39,241 bases of DNA from Acidobacteriota bacterium (GCA_016196035.1 JACPYM010000082.1:1-39241), one strand, 5' to 3'; shown: positions 9,039 to 16,744, numbered from the stretch's first letter. Notes: generated from the letters alone by a model not told the origin. Numbers and translations: made by a program.

Positions 9039-9456
9039 ATGGAAGTTGTGTGAGGATAGCGTTGTGCGCCCAGTCGTGCGGGGCGAATTGCTGTCAGGCA
9101 GCGGTTTTTGGGAAGGCATCGAATTCCTCGTGGACGTGGGCGCGGATCGCACCGTATTCAGTGCGGCAGCCGTGGTCAAGCTTGGTCTGCCATTGCTCGA
9201 AGCCGAAGAAGAGATCAGCGGATTGGGTGGCATGACGGGTTCGGTCAGCGTCGAGACGAAACTCAATCTGCCACGTGAGACCGGCGCGCCAGTAATTTTT
9301 ACTAGCCGGTTTAGCGCCGTGACTGATCCCACTGCGCTTGACCTCTGCATTTTAGGCCGCGACATTATGGATCGGTTCGCCGTGATCGTAGACCGCCCCG
9401 GCAATGTCGTTTGTCTGCTCAGCCAGCGGCATCGTTACGCAATCATTCAAGCATAA
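9022..9456 (+). CDS. retropepsin-like aspartyl protease domain protein
   Basis: This 144-residue protein carries one retropepsin-type half: the flap-side strand EFLVDVGADRTVFSA with the catalytic aspartate, then SGLGGMTGSV, and the C-terminal ILGRDIMDRFAVIVD with the family's conserved GRD turn. Retropepsins work as homodimers, each chain giving one D-[TS]-G motif. Here the motif reads DVG, with valine replacing the usual threonine or serine, so activity is uncertain. No signal peptide is visible, so it would act in the cytoplasm. It overlaps the preceding small gene and sits between the end of the WD40 gene and a relic of a second WD40 gene end, so its link to the NTPase module may be physical rather than functional. 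Confidence 0.85.
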   Translation: MRINGEWKLCEDSVVRPVVRGELLSGSGFWEGIEFLVDVGADRTVFSAAAVVKLGLPLLEAEEEISGLGGMTGSVSVETKLNLPRETGAPVIFTSRFSAVTDPTALDLCILGRDIMDRFAVIVDRPGNVVCLLSQRHRYAIIQA

Positions 9457-9471
9457 CAGCCGCGCGAATCT

Positions 9472-9528
9472 TTCCGCCGCTGGCGCGCGGCCACCGCCGC
9501 CAAAGTGCAGGCGTGGTGCGGGCAATAA
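9472..9528 (+). pseudogene. relic of the 3' end of a second WD40 gene
   Basis: Read in frame this gives FRRWRAATAAKVQAWCGQ and a stop, closely matching the last residues of the WD40 protein ending at 8680 ([18 protein letters not shown] plus stop). The DNA match covers about 55 bases, including the stop position. Nothing upstream continues the WD40 frame; the retropepsin gene ends 15 nt before it. It is therefore a duplicated or left-behind gene end. Confidence 0.8.
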
Positions 9529-9636
9529 CCTGGGAGCGCAGTGCATCCCTGCCTGCGTGCTGGCGGGGAGGGCGCATCGGAAACCAAAGAGCGAGTTGTG
9601 CAAGGCCCGCAGGCTGGAAGCGCTGCGCTCCCAGGT
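9528..9636. repeat. palindromic (REPIN-like) element, second copy of the 2192 family
   Basis: Positions 9528-9541 and 9623-9636 are a perfect 14-bp inverted repeat, with imperfect pairing for about 20 further bases per side. The ends share CCTGGGAGCGCAG with the element at 2192-2332. It begins on the last base of the relic WD40 stop codon and ends 12 nt before the ATG of the NADH dehydrogenase gene. Confidence 0.8.
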
Positions 9637-9648
9637 AGAAGGTCAGAG

Positions 9649-10902
9649 ATGAATCAACCACAACCCCACGTCGTCATCATCGGCGCAGGCTTCGGCGGCC
9701 TCACCTGCGCGCAATCACTCAAACGCGCGCCAGTACGCATCACCGTGCTTGACCGCGCCAATCATCATTTGTTTCAACCGTTGCTGTATCAAGTCGCAAT
9801 GGCGGGCTTGTCGCCGGCTGATATTGCCGCGCCGATTCGCTCGGTGTTGCGCAAGCAGGCGAATGCCAGCGTGTTGCTGGCCGAAGCCAGGGGCGTGGAT
9901 TTTGACAAGCAGGTTGTCAAATTGAGTGAGGGCGAACTCGGTTATGACTATCTCGTGCTGGCGGCGGGCGGGCGCACCAGCTATTTCGGCCACGATGAAT
10001 GGGAGCGGTTTGCGCCGGGCTTGAAAGATTTGGATGACGCAGTCGAGATTCGCCGCCGCGTGCTGCTGGCCTTTGAAGCGGCGGAAAAAGAAACCGATGC
10101 CGAACGTTGCAAGCAGTTGATGACCTTCGTTGTCGTGGGCGGCGGGCCGACCGGTGTCGAATTGGCGGGCGCGATTGCCGAGTTGTCGCGCTACGTGCTC
10201 GACCGCGATTTCCGTTCGATCTATCCCGAGCAGGCTGAGATTCGCTTGCTGGAAGGCGGGTCGCGCATTCTGCCGAGCTTTGCGCCGGAGTTGTCGGCGA
10301 GTGCCGAACGCCAGTTGAGCGACCTCGGCGTGCGCGTGCGCAAGAACGCGCAAGTGACCAACATTGATGAAAGCGGCGTGTATCTGGGCAACGAGCACAT
10401 CGCCGCCGCGACAGTGATTTGGGGCGCGGGTGTGCGCGCGACGGCGCTGACGCAAATGCTGGGCGTCCCGGTTGACCGCGCGGGCCGCGTGAAAATTGAA
10501 GCTGACTTGACCTTGCCGGGCCGCAAGAATGTTTTTGCCATCGGCGATATGACTTATCTGGAACAGGACGGCCAGCCGTTGCCCGGCGTCAGCCCGGTGG
10601 CGATGCAAATGGCGCGTTGTGTGGCGCGCAATATTCGCCGCGCGCTGAACGAACAGCCGTATGAGCAATTCCATTATGTGGACAAGGGCAGCATGGCGAC
10701 GATCGGGCGCAATGCGGCGATTGCGCAAATCGGCAAGATGCATCTGAGCGGCTGGCTGGCGTGGCTGGCGTGGCTGGCGCTGCACCTGTTTTACCTGATC
10801 GGCTTCCGCAATCGCGCGGCGGCGCTCTTGAATTGGGCGTGGATGTATTTTACCTATCAGCGCGGGGCGCGCTTGATTACCGGGCGGCGCTTAAACTTAT
10901 GA
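9649..10902 (+). CDS. ndh: type II NADH:quinone oxidoreductase (NDH-2), FAD-dependent
   Basis: The 417-residue flavoprotein transfers electrons from NADH to quinone without pumping protons, at the inner face of the membrane. The FAD-binding GAGFGG is at residues 12-17, the NAD-binding VVGGGPTGVELAG is near 162-174, and the second FAD contact FAIGDM is near 299. The C-terminal part (WLAWLAWLALHLFYLIG onward) is hydrophobic and amphipathic, as in family members that dock on the membrane. WLAWLAWLA comes from a 9-bp direct repeat. The ATG at 9649 has an AAGG site 7 nt upstream; earlier in-frame starts lie in the repeat element. It stands alone, with no complex I genes nearby. Confidence 0.92.
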   Translation: MNQPQPHVVIIGAGFGGLTCAQSLKRAPVRITVLDRANHHLFQPLLYQVAMAGLSPADIAAPIRSVLRKQANASVLLAEARGVDFDKQVVKLSEGELGYDYLVLAAGGRTSYFGHDEWERFAPGLKDLDDAVEIRRRVLLAFEAAEKETDAERCKQLMTFVVVGGGPTGVELAGAIAELSRYVLDRDFRSIYPEQAEIRLLEGGSRILPSFAPELSASAERQLSDLGVRVRKNAQVTNIDESGVYLGNEHIAAATVIWGAGVRATALTQMLGVPVDRAGRVKIEADLTLPGRKNVFAIGDMTYLEQDGQPLPGVSPVAMQMARCVARNIRRALNEQPYEQFHYVDKGSMATIGRNAAIAQIGKMHLSGWLAWLAWLALHLFYLIGFRNRAAALLNWAWMYFTYQRGARLITGRRLNL

Positions 10903-11519
10903 CCCCGCCAGGTCAGGGCCAACGGTGGCGCTTGATGCATCAGCGCTTGTCCAAACAAAGGACGCGCATTCAGCAGGGCATGGCATAAATTGCTATGGCT
11001 GTTCGGCCTGCCAAACGAATTCAAAAAATCTTGATTACCTGCCACCAAAACAGTTTTTTTTGATTGCTTTGCCTGGATTGGCTGTCTATACTCCGCCCGC
11101 TTTATCGGTTAAATGGATCGGATTTCTTCAATAGTAATCACAAAGCGTTGTCCGTGCCCACGGGTTTTTCCTCCCTCTCCTTAGTAACTTTAGGCTCTTT
11201 ATCACAGCGGGTCGCTAAATATATGAAGAGCGTGTGTGGAGTTTTATCAACAGGCGGTTGATGTGACGCAAAGACCGCCGCCGCTTGCACTGCTCCCATA
11301 CTCCCACGTTACCCCCAAGCAATTGAAAACGGACTTTGTTGTTCTTCAAACTAAAATGATGAGCAGCGTAGCCGTCTCGGCGGCAGACGCGCCGGCTTTA
11401 TCGTGAAGCTGGCAGCGCAGACTGTTGCGGACAGCCGAATTTCTAACTTCGATCAGCGTCTGGCTGAGGCTAGGCCACGAATCGAAAAATCTAAAACATA
11501 ATTCAGAAAGGATTGAGCA
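10903..11519. other. 617-bp intergenic region before the EXORDIUM-like gene
   Basis: I see no gene here. A 6-bp hairpin with a 15-nt loop lies at 11253-11279. An imperfect GTCT...AGAC hairpin surrounded by GC-rich sequence lies near 11370-11395 and may be a decayed REP-like unit. The AT-rich stretch upstream of 11520 ends in AGAAAGGATTGAGCA, which supplies the ribosome binding site for the secreted protein. The long leader could hold its promoter, but no convincing -35/-10 pair stands out. Confidence 0.5.
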
Positions 11520-12491
11520 ATGAAGAGAAGCTTATGCTTTACGTTGGTGTTATTGCTGTTGGCCGTTGCTGGTCACTTTAGTGTTAGTCGAATACAAGGC
11601 CAAGGCCAGGGTAAGGATGAAGGCCAGGGTGATCCAATACCGTCAGAAGTGTTGCACCGTCCCAATCCCAACGCTCACGCCAAGATCGGTGAAGCTCCCA
11701 CTGCGGGCGGTACTACGGCAACATCGCCAATTACGCACCACGGCGGCCCCGTCATCGGCGGGATAGTGCACGTCTATCTCATTTGGTATGGCAACTGGAA
11801 CCAAGCCAATGGCACCGATGATGCTGCCGGTCAGCAGATTGTCCGCGTGTGGGCGAACAACATTAGCGGCTCACCTCATTTCAATCTCAATCAAACTTAC
11901 AGCATCGCGGGCACACCTGTTACAGGCAATGTAACCCTGGCCGGTGAATATACCGACACCGGTTCTCAGGGGACGCGCCTCTCAGATGCCAGAGTGAAGA
12001 CCGCTGTCGGCAGCGCCATTGGCCCAGGCAAATTGCCTTTTGATACGAACGGCGTTTACTTTTTGCTGACCTCTTCCAATGTCAGCGAATCTTCCGGGTT
12101 TTGTTCCCGTTATTGCGGCTGGCATACGGCGGGCAATATCACGTCGGGGCATATTCGCTACTCGTTTGTTGGCAATGCGGCGCGTTGTATCACCGGTTGT
12201 GCGGCGCAATCCACCAGCCCGAACAACAACCCAGGCGTTGACGGGATGATTTCCGTTATGACGCACGAACTGGAAGAGGCTGTCTCTGATCCTGATTTGA
12301 ACGCCTGGTATGATTCCGGTGGTGCAGAGAACGCTGACAAGTGCGCGTGGACGTTCGGACATTTTCAATTCCAAACGGCCAACGGCTCGTGGGCAAATGT
12401 CACCTTGGGCGGGCTTAATTTCCTCATTCAACGAAATTTGGAGCACAACGCTTCGGGCGATTTATGCAAAGTGGATAGCGCGCACAACTAA
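11520..12491 (+). CDS. secreted EXORDIUM/PHI-1-like protein
   Basis: The 323-residue protein has a Sec signal peptide (about 1-28) and a Gln/Gly/Asp-rich linker. The mature part matches the plant phosphate-induced protein 1/EXORDIUM family (PF04674) from memory: GGPVIGGIVHVYLIWYGNW, then LAGEYTDTGSQG, GVYFLLTSSNV with a paired CSRYCGWH, YSFVGNAARC, and GVDGMISVMTHELEEAVSDP followed by NAWYD. The HELEE at 249-253 is the family's conserved position and looks like a degenerate zinc motif, though no metal site is established. Plant members are extracellular and tied to growth control; the bacterial role is not known to me. GGATT before the ATG is the likely binding site. It converges on the histidine kinase gene with a shared terminator between. 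Confidence 0.85.
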   Translation: MKRSLCFTLVLLLLAVAGHFSVSRIQGQGQGKDEGQGDPIPSEVLHRPNPNAHAKIGEAPTAGGTTATSPITHHGGPVIGGIVHVYLIWYGNWNQANGTDDAAGQQIVRVWANNISGSPHFNLNQTYSIAGTPVTGNVTLAGEYTDTGSQGTRLSDARVKTAVGSAIGPGKLPFDTNGVYFLLTSSNVSESSGFCSRYCGWHTAGNITSGHIRYSFVGNAARCITGCAAQSTSPNNNPGVDGMISVMTHELEEAVSDPDLNAWYDSGGAENADKCAWTFGHFQFQTANGSWANVTLGGLNFLIQRNLEHNASGDLCKVDSAHN

Positions 12492-12530
12492 CTCGCTATC
12501 ACAGGATGAAGTCACTGGCTTCACACCATA

Positions 12531-12575
12531 GGCAAAAGCGGCAGCAGGGAAAGGTTCCCCACCGCCGCTTTTGCC
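12531..12575. terminator. bidirectional rho-independent terminator between convergent genes
   Basis: Positions 12531-12542 and 12564-12575 form a perfect 12-bp stem. The left arm has an A-run and the right arm a T-run, so both strands read as GC stem plus U-tract, and T-rich sequence follows on the plus strand. A 5-bp hairpin sits within the loop. It lies between the EXORDIUM-like gene (ends 12491) and the minus-strand histidine kinase gene (ends 12606). Confidence 0.85.
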
Positions 12576-12605
12576 TTTCGTCTCTTTTCACAGCCCCCAG
12601 TCTCT

Positions 12606-14030
12606 TTAAGACTCAACCAGCGGGAAGCGCACCGTGAAGGTCGTGCCCTCGCTCAGCCTGCTTTGCACCTCAATGCTGCCGCCGTGCGCTTCCACAATCC
12701 ATTTCACAATAGACAGGCCCAAGCCCGACCCCGAGGCGCTGCGGTCACTGGTTTTTGCCGAGCGGCGGAAGAATCGCTCGAAGACGTGCGGTACGTCTTC
12801 AGGCGGAATACCGCGCCCGGTGTCGGCGACCTTGATGACGACCGCGTCGCTTTCAGCCGCCAGGCTGAGCGTGATCGTGCCGCCGTGGTCGGTGTATTTG
12901 ATCGCGTTGTCGAGCAGGTTGAGCAGCAGTTGTTTGATGCGTTGCTGATCGGCCTGAATGGTGACGGTTTGGGGCGGCGTCAGGCAAACCAGGGTTTGTT
13001 CGCGTTGCTCAGCCAGCGGCGTGATGTAATCGGCGGTGTCGCAACAGAGCGCGGTCAGGTTGACCGGCTCGCAGCGCAACTCGACGCGCCCGGCATCGGC
13101 GCGCGCCAGCATCAACAGGTCTTCCACTAAACGCGAGAGGCGAATGATCTCTTCCAGGTTCGAGCCGAGCGTGCGTTGATACTCTTCCGGCGAGCGTTCG
13201 CGCCGCAGCGTGATTTCCAGTTCACCGCGCATCACGGCCAGCGGTGTGCGCAATTCGTGGGAAGCGTCCGAAGTGAATTGCTTTTGCCGTTCAAAGGCCG
13301 CTTGCAGGCGCGCGATCATGTGATTGAAGGTGGACGCCAGCCGCCCCAACTCATCCATCTTTTCCGGCACCGGCACGCGCTCGGTTAAGTCGCCAGCGCC
13401 GATTTGTTCGGCGGCTTTGGTGAGGCTGTCCACCGGGCGCAGCGCTTGGTTGGCCAATACCAAACCACCCGCACCACTCAGCAACAGGGCCAGCGGAATC
13501 ACAATGCCGAAGATCAAGAGCAGCCGTTTGCGCGCCTGCTGCAACGCCGCGAGCGAATAACCCAGCCGCACATAAAAGTCGGCGCCGTCGTGTCCTTTGG
13601 TGCGGCGCGTCGCCAGACGCAAGGCTTCGCCGCCGGGCATAACGACAGTATCGTGATACGTCCGATCCGGCGCGAGCCGTTGCAGGGCCGCGAGATCGGC
13701 GGCGACTTCATTTTGCGGATGCGCGTAACTTTCCGTCTTGATTTCGCCGCGTTCGTTGATGACCTGCATCAGATGCATGGCGAGCGGCACGACCTCGTTC
13801 TCGGCTTCGGGTTCGCCGCCGGGCGGGAAGTTGGGTTCGTCGTTAGGTGAATCGTAGGTGCTGAGTTTGGCGATTTGCTCCAGCTTTTGCACCTGATGAT
13901 CGAGCGATTGGTCAATCGTATTCACCAGGCTACGCGAGATGTACCCATAAATCGCGAGGCCGCAGACCATGAGCACCAGCGAAAGAATGACCAGGTAATA
14001 AAGCGCGAGTTTGTAGCGCAGGGAGAGCAT
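12606..14030 (-). CDS. two-component sensor histidine kinase
   Basis: The 474-residue membrane kinase has TM1 at about 10-30, a periplasmic sensor of about 135 residues, and TM2 at about 169-192. A HAMP domain follows (ALRPVDSLTKAAEQI onward). HisKA has the phosphorylated histidine in SHELRTPLAV (H258), and HATPase_c has NAIKYTD, DTGRGIP and GSGLGLSIV boxes. It should autophosphorylate and pass phosphate to the response regulator encoded just upstream. The arrangement resembles the heavy-metal/CusS-like and QseC-like kinases, but the sensor domain does not identify the signal. The 88-bp gap to the regulator gene holds a purine-rich inverted repeat, and no clear Shine-Dalgarno precedes the ATG. 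Confidence 0.93.
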   Translation of the reverse strand: MLSLRYKLALYYLVILSLVLMVCGLAIYGYISRSLVNTIDQSLDHQVQKLEQIAKLSTYDSPNDEPNFPPGGEPEAENEVVPLAMHLMQVINERGEIKTESYAHPQNEVAADLAALQRLAPDRTYHDTVVMPGGEALRLATRRTKGHDGADFYVRLGYSLAALQQARKRLLLIFGIVIPLALLLSGAGGLVLANQALRPVDSLTKAAEQIGAGDLTERVPVPEKMDELGRLASTFNHMIARLQAAFERQKQFTSDASHELRTPLAVMRGELEITLRRERSPEEYQRTLGSNLEEIIRLSRLVEDLLMLARADAGRVELRCEPVNLTALCCDTADYITPLAEQREQTLVCLTPPQTVTIQADQQRIKQLLLNLLDNAIKYTDHGGTITLSLAAESDAVVIKVADTGRGIPPEDVPHVFERFFRRSAKTSDRSASGSGLGLSIVKWIVEAHGGSIEVQSRLSEGTTFTVRFPLVES

Positions 14031-14034
14031 GGTT

Positions 14035-14114
14035 GAGACGGGGCGACAGGGAGATTGGGAGAAGGGGAGACGGCGTTTTCACCCCATCTCAACCTCTCCT
14101 CGTCTCCCTGTCTC
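14035..14114. repeat. imperfect purine-rich inverted repeat between response regulator and kinase genes
   Basis: The left half (14035-14070) is built from GGGAGA/GGGAGAC-like words with about 7-base spacing, and the right half (14082-14114) is its imperfect complement, about three quarters matching by eye. It starts 5 nt after the regulator stop codon and ends just before the kinase ATG, so it could attenuate the downstream gene. Confidence 0.65.
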
Positions 14115-14118
14115 AGCA

Positions 14119-14853
14119 CTAGGCGGTTTTGCTTTCCGCTTGTAACAGGCGCGATTCGCCGTTGTATGCTTTGAATTGGTAACCAACCCCGCGCACGGTG
14201 TGAATCAGTTTCGGCTCGAATTGGCGATCCACCTTGTTGCGCAAGTAGTTGATATAGACGTCAATGACGTTGGTGAGCGTGTCAAAGGTTTCTTCCCAGA
14301 CTTTTTCCGAGAGCGTCTCGCGCGACAGGATTTCATCCGGGTGACGCATGAAATATTCCAGCAAGGCGAACTCTTTGCCGGTGAGTTGCACTTCGATGCC
14401 GGCGCGAGTGGCTTTGCGGTTGATGAGGTTGAGCGAAAGATCGCCGATTTGCAGGCGCGTTTTGTCTTCGCCGGATTCGGCGGCTTGGGCACGGCGCGCC
14501 AACGCGCGTAAGCGGGCGACCAACTCCGAAAAGGCAAAGGGTTTGGTCAGGTAATCATCCGCGCCGGTATCCAGCCCCTTGACCTTCATTTCGGTGCTGT
14601 CCTGCGCAGTCAGAATCAGGATAGCGGTTTTGTTGCCCGCGTTTCGCAATGTCTGGGCAACCTCTAGCCCGTCGCGATTCGGCAAACCAAGATCGAGAAT
14701 GATGACGTCAAAGTTACCGCCCGCTTGCGCAGCCGCCAATCCGCTGTCGCCATCGAAGGCTAACTCGACTTGCATCCCCTCCTCTTCCAGTCCGCGTCTG
14801 ATCAGGTCGGCCATCTTGGTTTCGTCTTCAATGACTAACACACGCATCGCCAT
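14119..14853 (-). CDS. OmpR-family response regulator
   Basis: The 244-residue regulator has a receiver domain with phospho-acceptor D54 in ILDLGLPNRDG, acidic pocket residues near 10-11, and K104 in LTKPFAF. It is followed by a winged-helix DNA-binding domain ending VRGVGYQFKA. Phosphorylation by the neighbouring kinase should drive dimer binding at target promoters. The ATG at 14853 has an AAGGAG site 5 nt upstream; an ATG two codons later is also possible. It is the first gene of the pair, so the promoter should be in 14854-15203. Confidence 0.95.
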   Translation of the reverse strand: MAMRVLVIEDETKMADLIRRGLEEEGMQVELAFDGDSGLAAAQAGGNFDVIILDLGLPNRDGLEVAQTLRNAGNKTAILILTAQDSTEMKVKGLDTGADDYLTKPFAFSELVARLRALARRAQAAESGEDKTRLQIGDLSLNLINRKATRAGIEVQLTGKEFALLEYFMRHPDEILSRETLSEKVWEETFDTLTNVIDVYINYLRNKVDRQFEPKLIHTVRGVGYQFKAYNGESRLLQAESKTA

Positions 14854-15203
14854 ATAAACTCCTTATAGCTTCTCGCAAATATGATGTGATCAAGCAAGGC
14901 GAATAATTGAGCCGTTCACTCAGGTCTGACACCGCGCGCCTGCGCAAACCGACACGAAGACTTGCACGGCTATACCGGGTCTGACAGGGAAAGGAATCGA
15001 GGAACGGGTTCCTTGCAATGATCTTGAGTTGTTAGGGGATCGTTGTGACGTAATCTACACAAAGCGCGTTGCTTAGGGCAAGGCGACATTCTTTGTGTCA
15101 CGTCACGAGCAATGGGGCTGATTCGGGTCAACGAACCTGTTACGGGCAATCAATAGAAATGGGCCAGCGAGCGAATCGCCAACGAACAACGCAGCGAAGA
15201 AAC
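14854..15203. other. 350-bp intergenic region upstream of the response regulator
   Basis: No gene seen. It should hold the promoter of the two-component operon (reading leftward) and the 3' end region of cutA. The only clear structure is an inverted repeat at 15046-15107. The AT-rich stretch just ahead of the regulator's Shine-Dalgarno is a plausible promoter area. Confidence 0.45.
15046..15107. repeat. imperfect inverted repeat downstream of cutA
   Basis: GTGACGT (15046-15052) and CACAAAG (15059-15065) are complementary to ACGTCAC (15101-15107) and CTTTGTG (15092-15098), with 6-nt and 2-nt spacers between the two blocks. It could be a hairpin or a paired operator; nothing in the sequence decides. 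Confidence 0.6.
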
Positions 15204-15578
15204 TTATCTGCCTGGTTTAATCGCCGCCTGCAACCACGCCAGATAATCGGCGGCGACAGTCTCAACCGGCACGGCAATGATTTCCGGCGTTTGGTAGCGG
15301 TGTAACTGCTTGAGCAAGGCTTCCAGTTCGGCGTATGCCGCGCGCGTCGTTTTGATCAGCAATAAAACTTCGCTGGCGCTTTCCAGTTTGCCTTGCCAGC
15401 GATACAGCGAAGTCATCGGCGCAAGCATTTGCACGCAAGCCGCCAACTCGGCTTCGAGCAACGCCTGGGCCACTCGGGCCGCCTCCTGCTGTGTTGCAGT
15501 GGTCGTTAAAACCAGCAATGCATCTGGCAGCGTATCTGGCGGATCGTTGCGCCCTGCTTCCGTCTTCAATTCACTCAT
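15204..15578 (-). CDS. cutA: divalent-cation tolerance protein CutA
   Basis: The 124-residue protein matches the trimeric CutA1 family: LLVLTTTATQQEAARVAQAL, ELAACVQML, YRWQGKLESASEVLLLIKT and the closing HRYQTPEIIAVPV. The first 17 residues are an unconserved extension. CutA1 is linked to copper tolerance in Escherichia coli, but its biochemical role is not settled. The start codon lies 1 nt after the stop codon of the DUF2007 gene, so translation is probably coupled. Confidence 0.92.
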   Translation of the reverse strand: MSELKTEAGRNDPPDTLPDALLVLTTTATQQEAARVAQALLEAELAACVQMLAPMTSLYRWQGKLESASEVLLLIKTTRAAYAELEALLKQLHRYQTPEIIAVPVETVAADYLAWLQAAIKPGR

Positions 15579-15579
15579 C

Positions 15580-15870
15580 TTAATGCGGTGGGCTTTCTAT
15601 CAAATCCTGATCGCTTTCGTCAAATGTCGCTTCAGAACTAAAGAAGGCCAGATACAAGGAACGCGCTTGTTCAAACTCGCTTTCGGCCACGCCCAAGCGG
15701 ATTTCCGAATACCCGCCTGGAATCAGCAATGGTTCCAGCCCGCCGAAATTGCCGCCCTGCAAGACCGCCGAGATGCCATTGTTTTCGAGCAACTCGGCGA
15801 CCATCCCGGCTTCAGCAGAGTTGGAAAAATACGCGACGGTTTTGAGTTTCAGTTCGTCGGTCGTGTTCAT
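15580..15870 (-). CDS. DUF2007-type putative signal-transducing protein
   Basis: The 96-residue protein has the small ferredoxin-like fold pattern of DUF2007: TVAYFSNSAEAGMVAELLEN, then NGISAVLQ, a short loop, SEIRLGVAESEFEQAR. These proteins resemble PII-like or ACT-like folds, and their function is not known. AAGGAG precedes the ATG at 15870. It lies between dapF and cutA in a tight minus-strand run; the tail after about residue 78 is acidic and unconserved. Confidence 0.8.
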   Translation of the reverse strand: MNTTDELKLKTVAYFSNSAEAGMVAELLENNGISAVLQGGNFGGLEPLLIPGGYSEIRLGVAESEFEQARSLYLAFFSSEATFDESDQDLIESPPH

Positions 15871-15892
15871 CGCATCTCCTTGTCAACTTGGG

Positions 15893-16744
15893 TCAACTGG
15901 CCAGCCATGCGCCCTGATACACGGCGCACGCCTCGCCCGTTTGCACGACAGAGCCGTCGGCGCGCCATTCAACCAGCAATTCGCCTGCCGCCGTTTTGAC
16001 GGTGACTTTGCGCTCGGTCAATTCGTTCAGCATTGCCGCCAGCGCCGCGCCGCACGATCCCGTGCCCGAAGCGAGCGTTTCGCCACAGCCGCGCTCCCAA
16101 AAACGGGCTTCAATTTCGTGGCGATTGAGCACGCGCACGAATTCAACATTGGTGCGGTCAGGGAAGGCCGGATGAATTTCCAACGCGGCACCCAACCGCC
16201 GCCAATCCAGGTCGAAGTTCTCGACAAATAAACTGCAATGCGGATTGCCCATCGAAGTGGCGGTGATCTCGATTGGCTTTCCACCGATTTCCAACCGTTG
16301 GCGAATGACGCGCTCCAGCGGTTGCGGCAACACTATCGGCACTTCCGCACTGCGCAAACGCGGCACGCCCATCTCAGTTTCAAATACGCAGCGCGCGCCG
16401 TCGCGTTCGATCAGGTTCAATACTTTGACGCCCGCGCCCGTGGCAATCCTGACGGTGGGCGCCGACCACGCACCGGTGTAATAAAGCCAGGCTCCGACGC
16501 AGCGCGTGCCGTTGCCGGAAATTGGCGTCTCGCCGCCATCCGCATTGAACAAGCGCACCGCGAAGTCGGCCTTAGCCGAATCAACCGCTTTGCACAGCAT
16601 CTCCAGGCCATCCGCGCCTGCGCCGAAATGCCGGTCGCAAAGCCGCCGTGACAAGGCTTCAACATCCTGTGACACCGCGCGCAGATCGCGTTCGCGTGCA
16701 ATCAGGAAGTCGTTGCCGAGGGCCTGGAATTTGTGGAAAAGCAT
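15893..16744 (-). CDS. dapF: diaminopimelate epimerase (DapF) with Ser at one catalytic Cys position
   Basis: The 283-residue protein has the two-lobed DapF fold. DapF converts LL- to meso-diaminopimelate for lysine and peptidoglycan using two cysteines. The first is present in SGNGTRC (C82). In the second motif, normally AGETLACGTGAC-like, the sequence is GCGETLASGTGSC, so S226 stands where the catalytic cysteine is expected, although cysteines lie nearby at 220 and 231. Substrate-contact motifs MGNPHCSLFV and FPDRTNVEFV are intact. It may be a lineage variant that still works, a weak enzyme, or an epimerase of another substrate. It lies downstream of the PfkB gene with a palindromic element between. 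Confidence 0.88.
   Translation of the reverse strand: MLFHKFQALGNDFLIARERDLRAVSQDVEALSRRLCDRHFGAGADGLEMLCKAVDSAKADFAVRLFNADGGETPISGNGTRCVGAWLYYTGAWSAPTVRIATGAGVKVLNLIERDGARCVFETEMGVPRLRSAEVPIVLPQPLERVIRQRLEIGGKPIEITATSMGNPHCSLFVENFDLDWRRLGAALEIHPAFPDRTNVEFVRVLNRHEIEARFWERGCGETLASGTGSCGAALAAMLNELTERKVTVKTAAGELLVEWRADGSVVQTGEACAVYQGAWLAS

Noticed and set aside
11253-11279. GTGACGCAAAG sequence resembling a c-di-GMP (GEMM-I) riboswitch
   Set aside because: The rest of the GEMM consensus is absent; it is only a 6-bp hairpin with a 15-nt loop.
12258-12290. HELEE as a zinc-metalloprotease HExxH site
   Set aside because: The fifth residue is E, not H, and the protein fits the EXORDIUM family, where this stretch is conserved without a known catalytic role.
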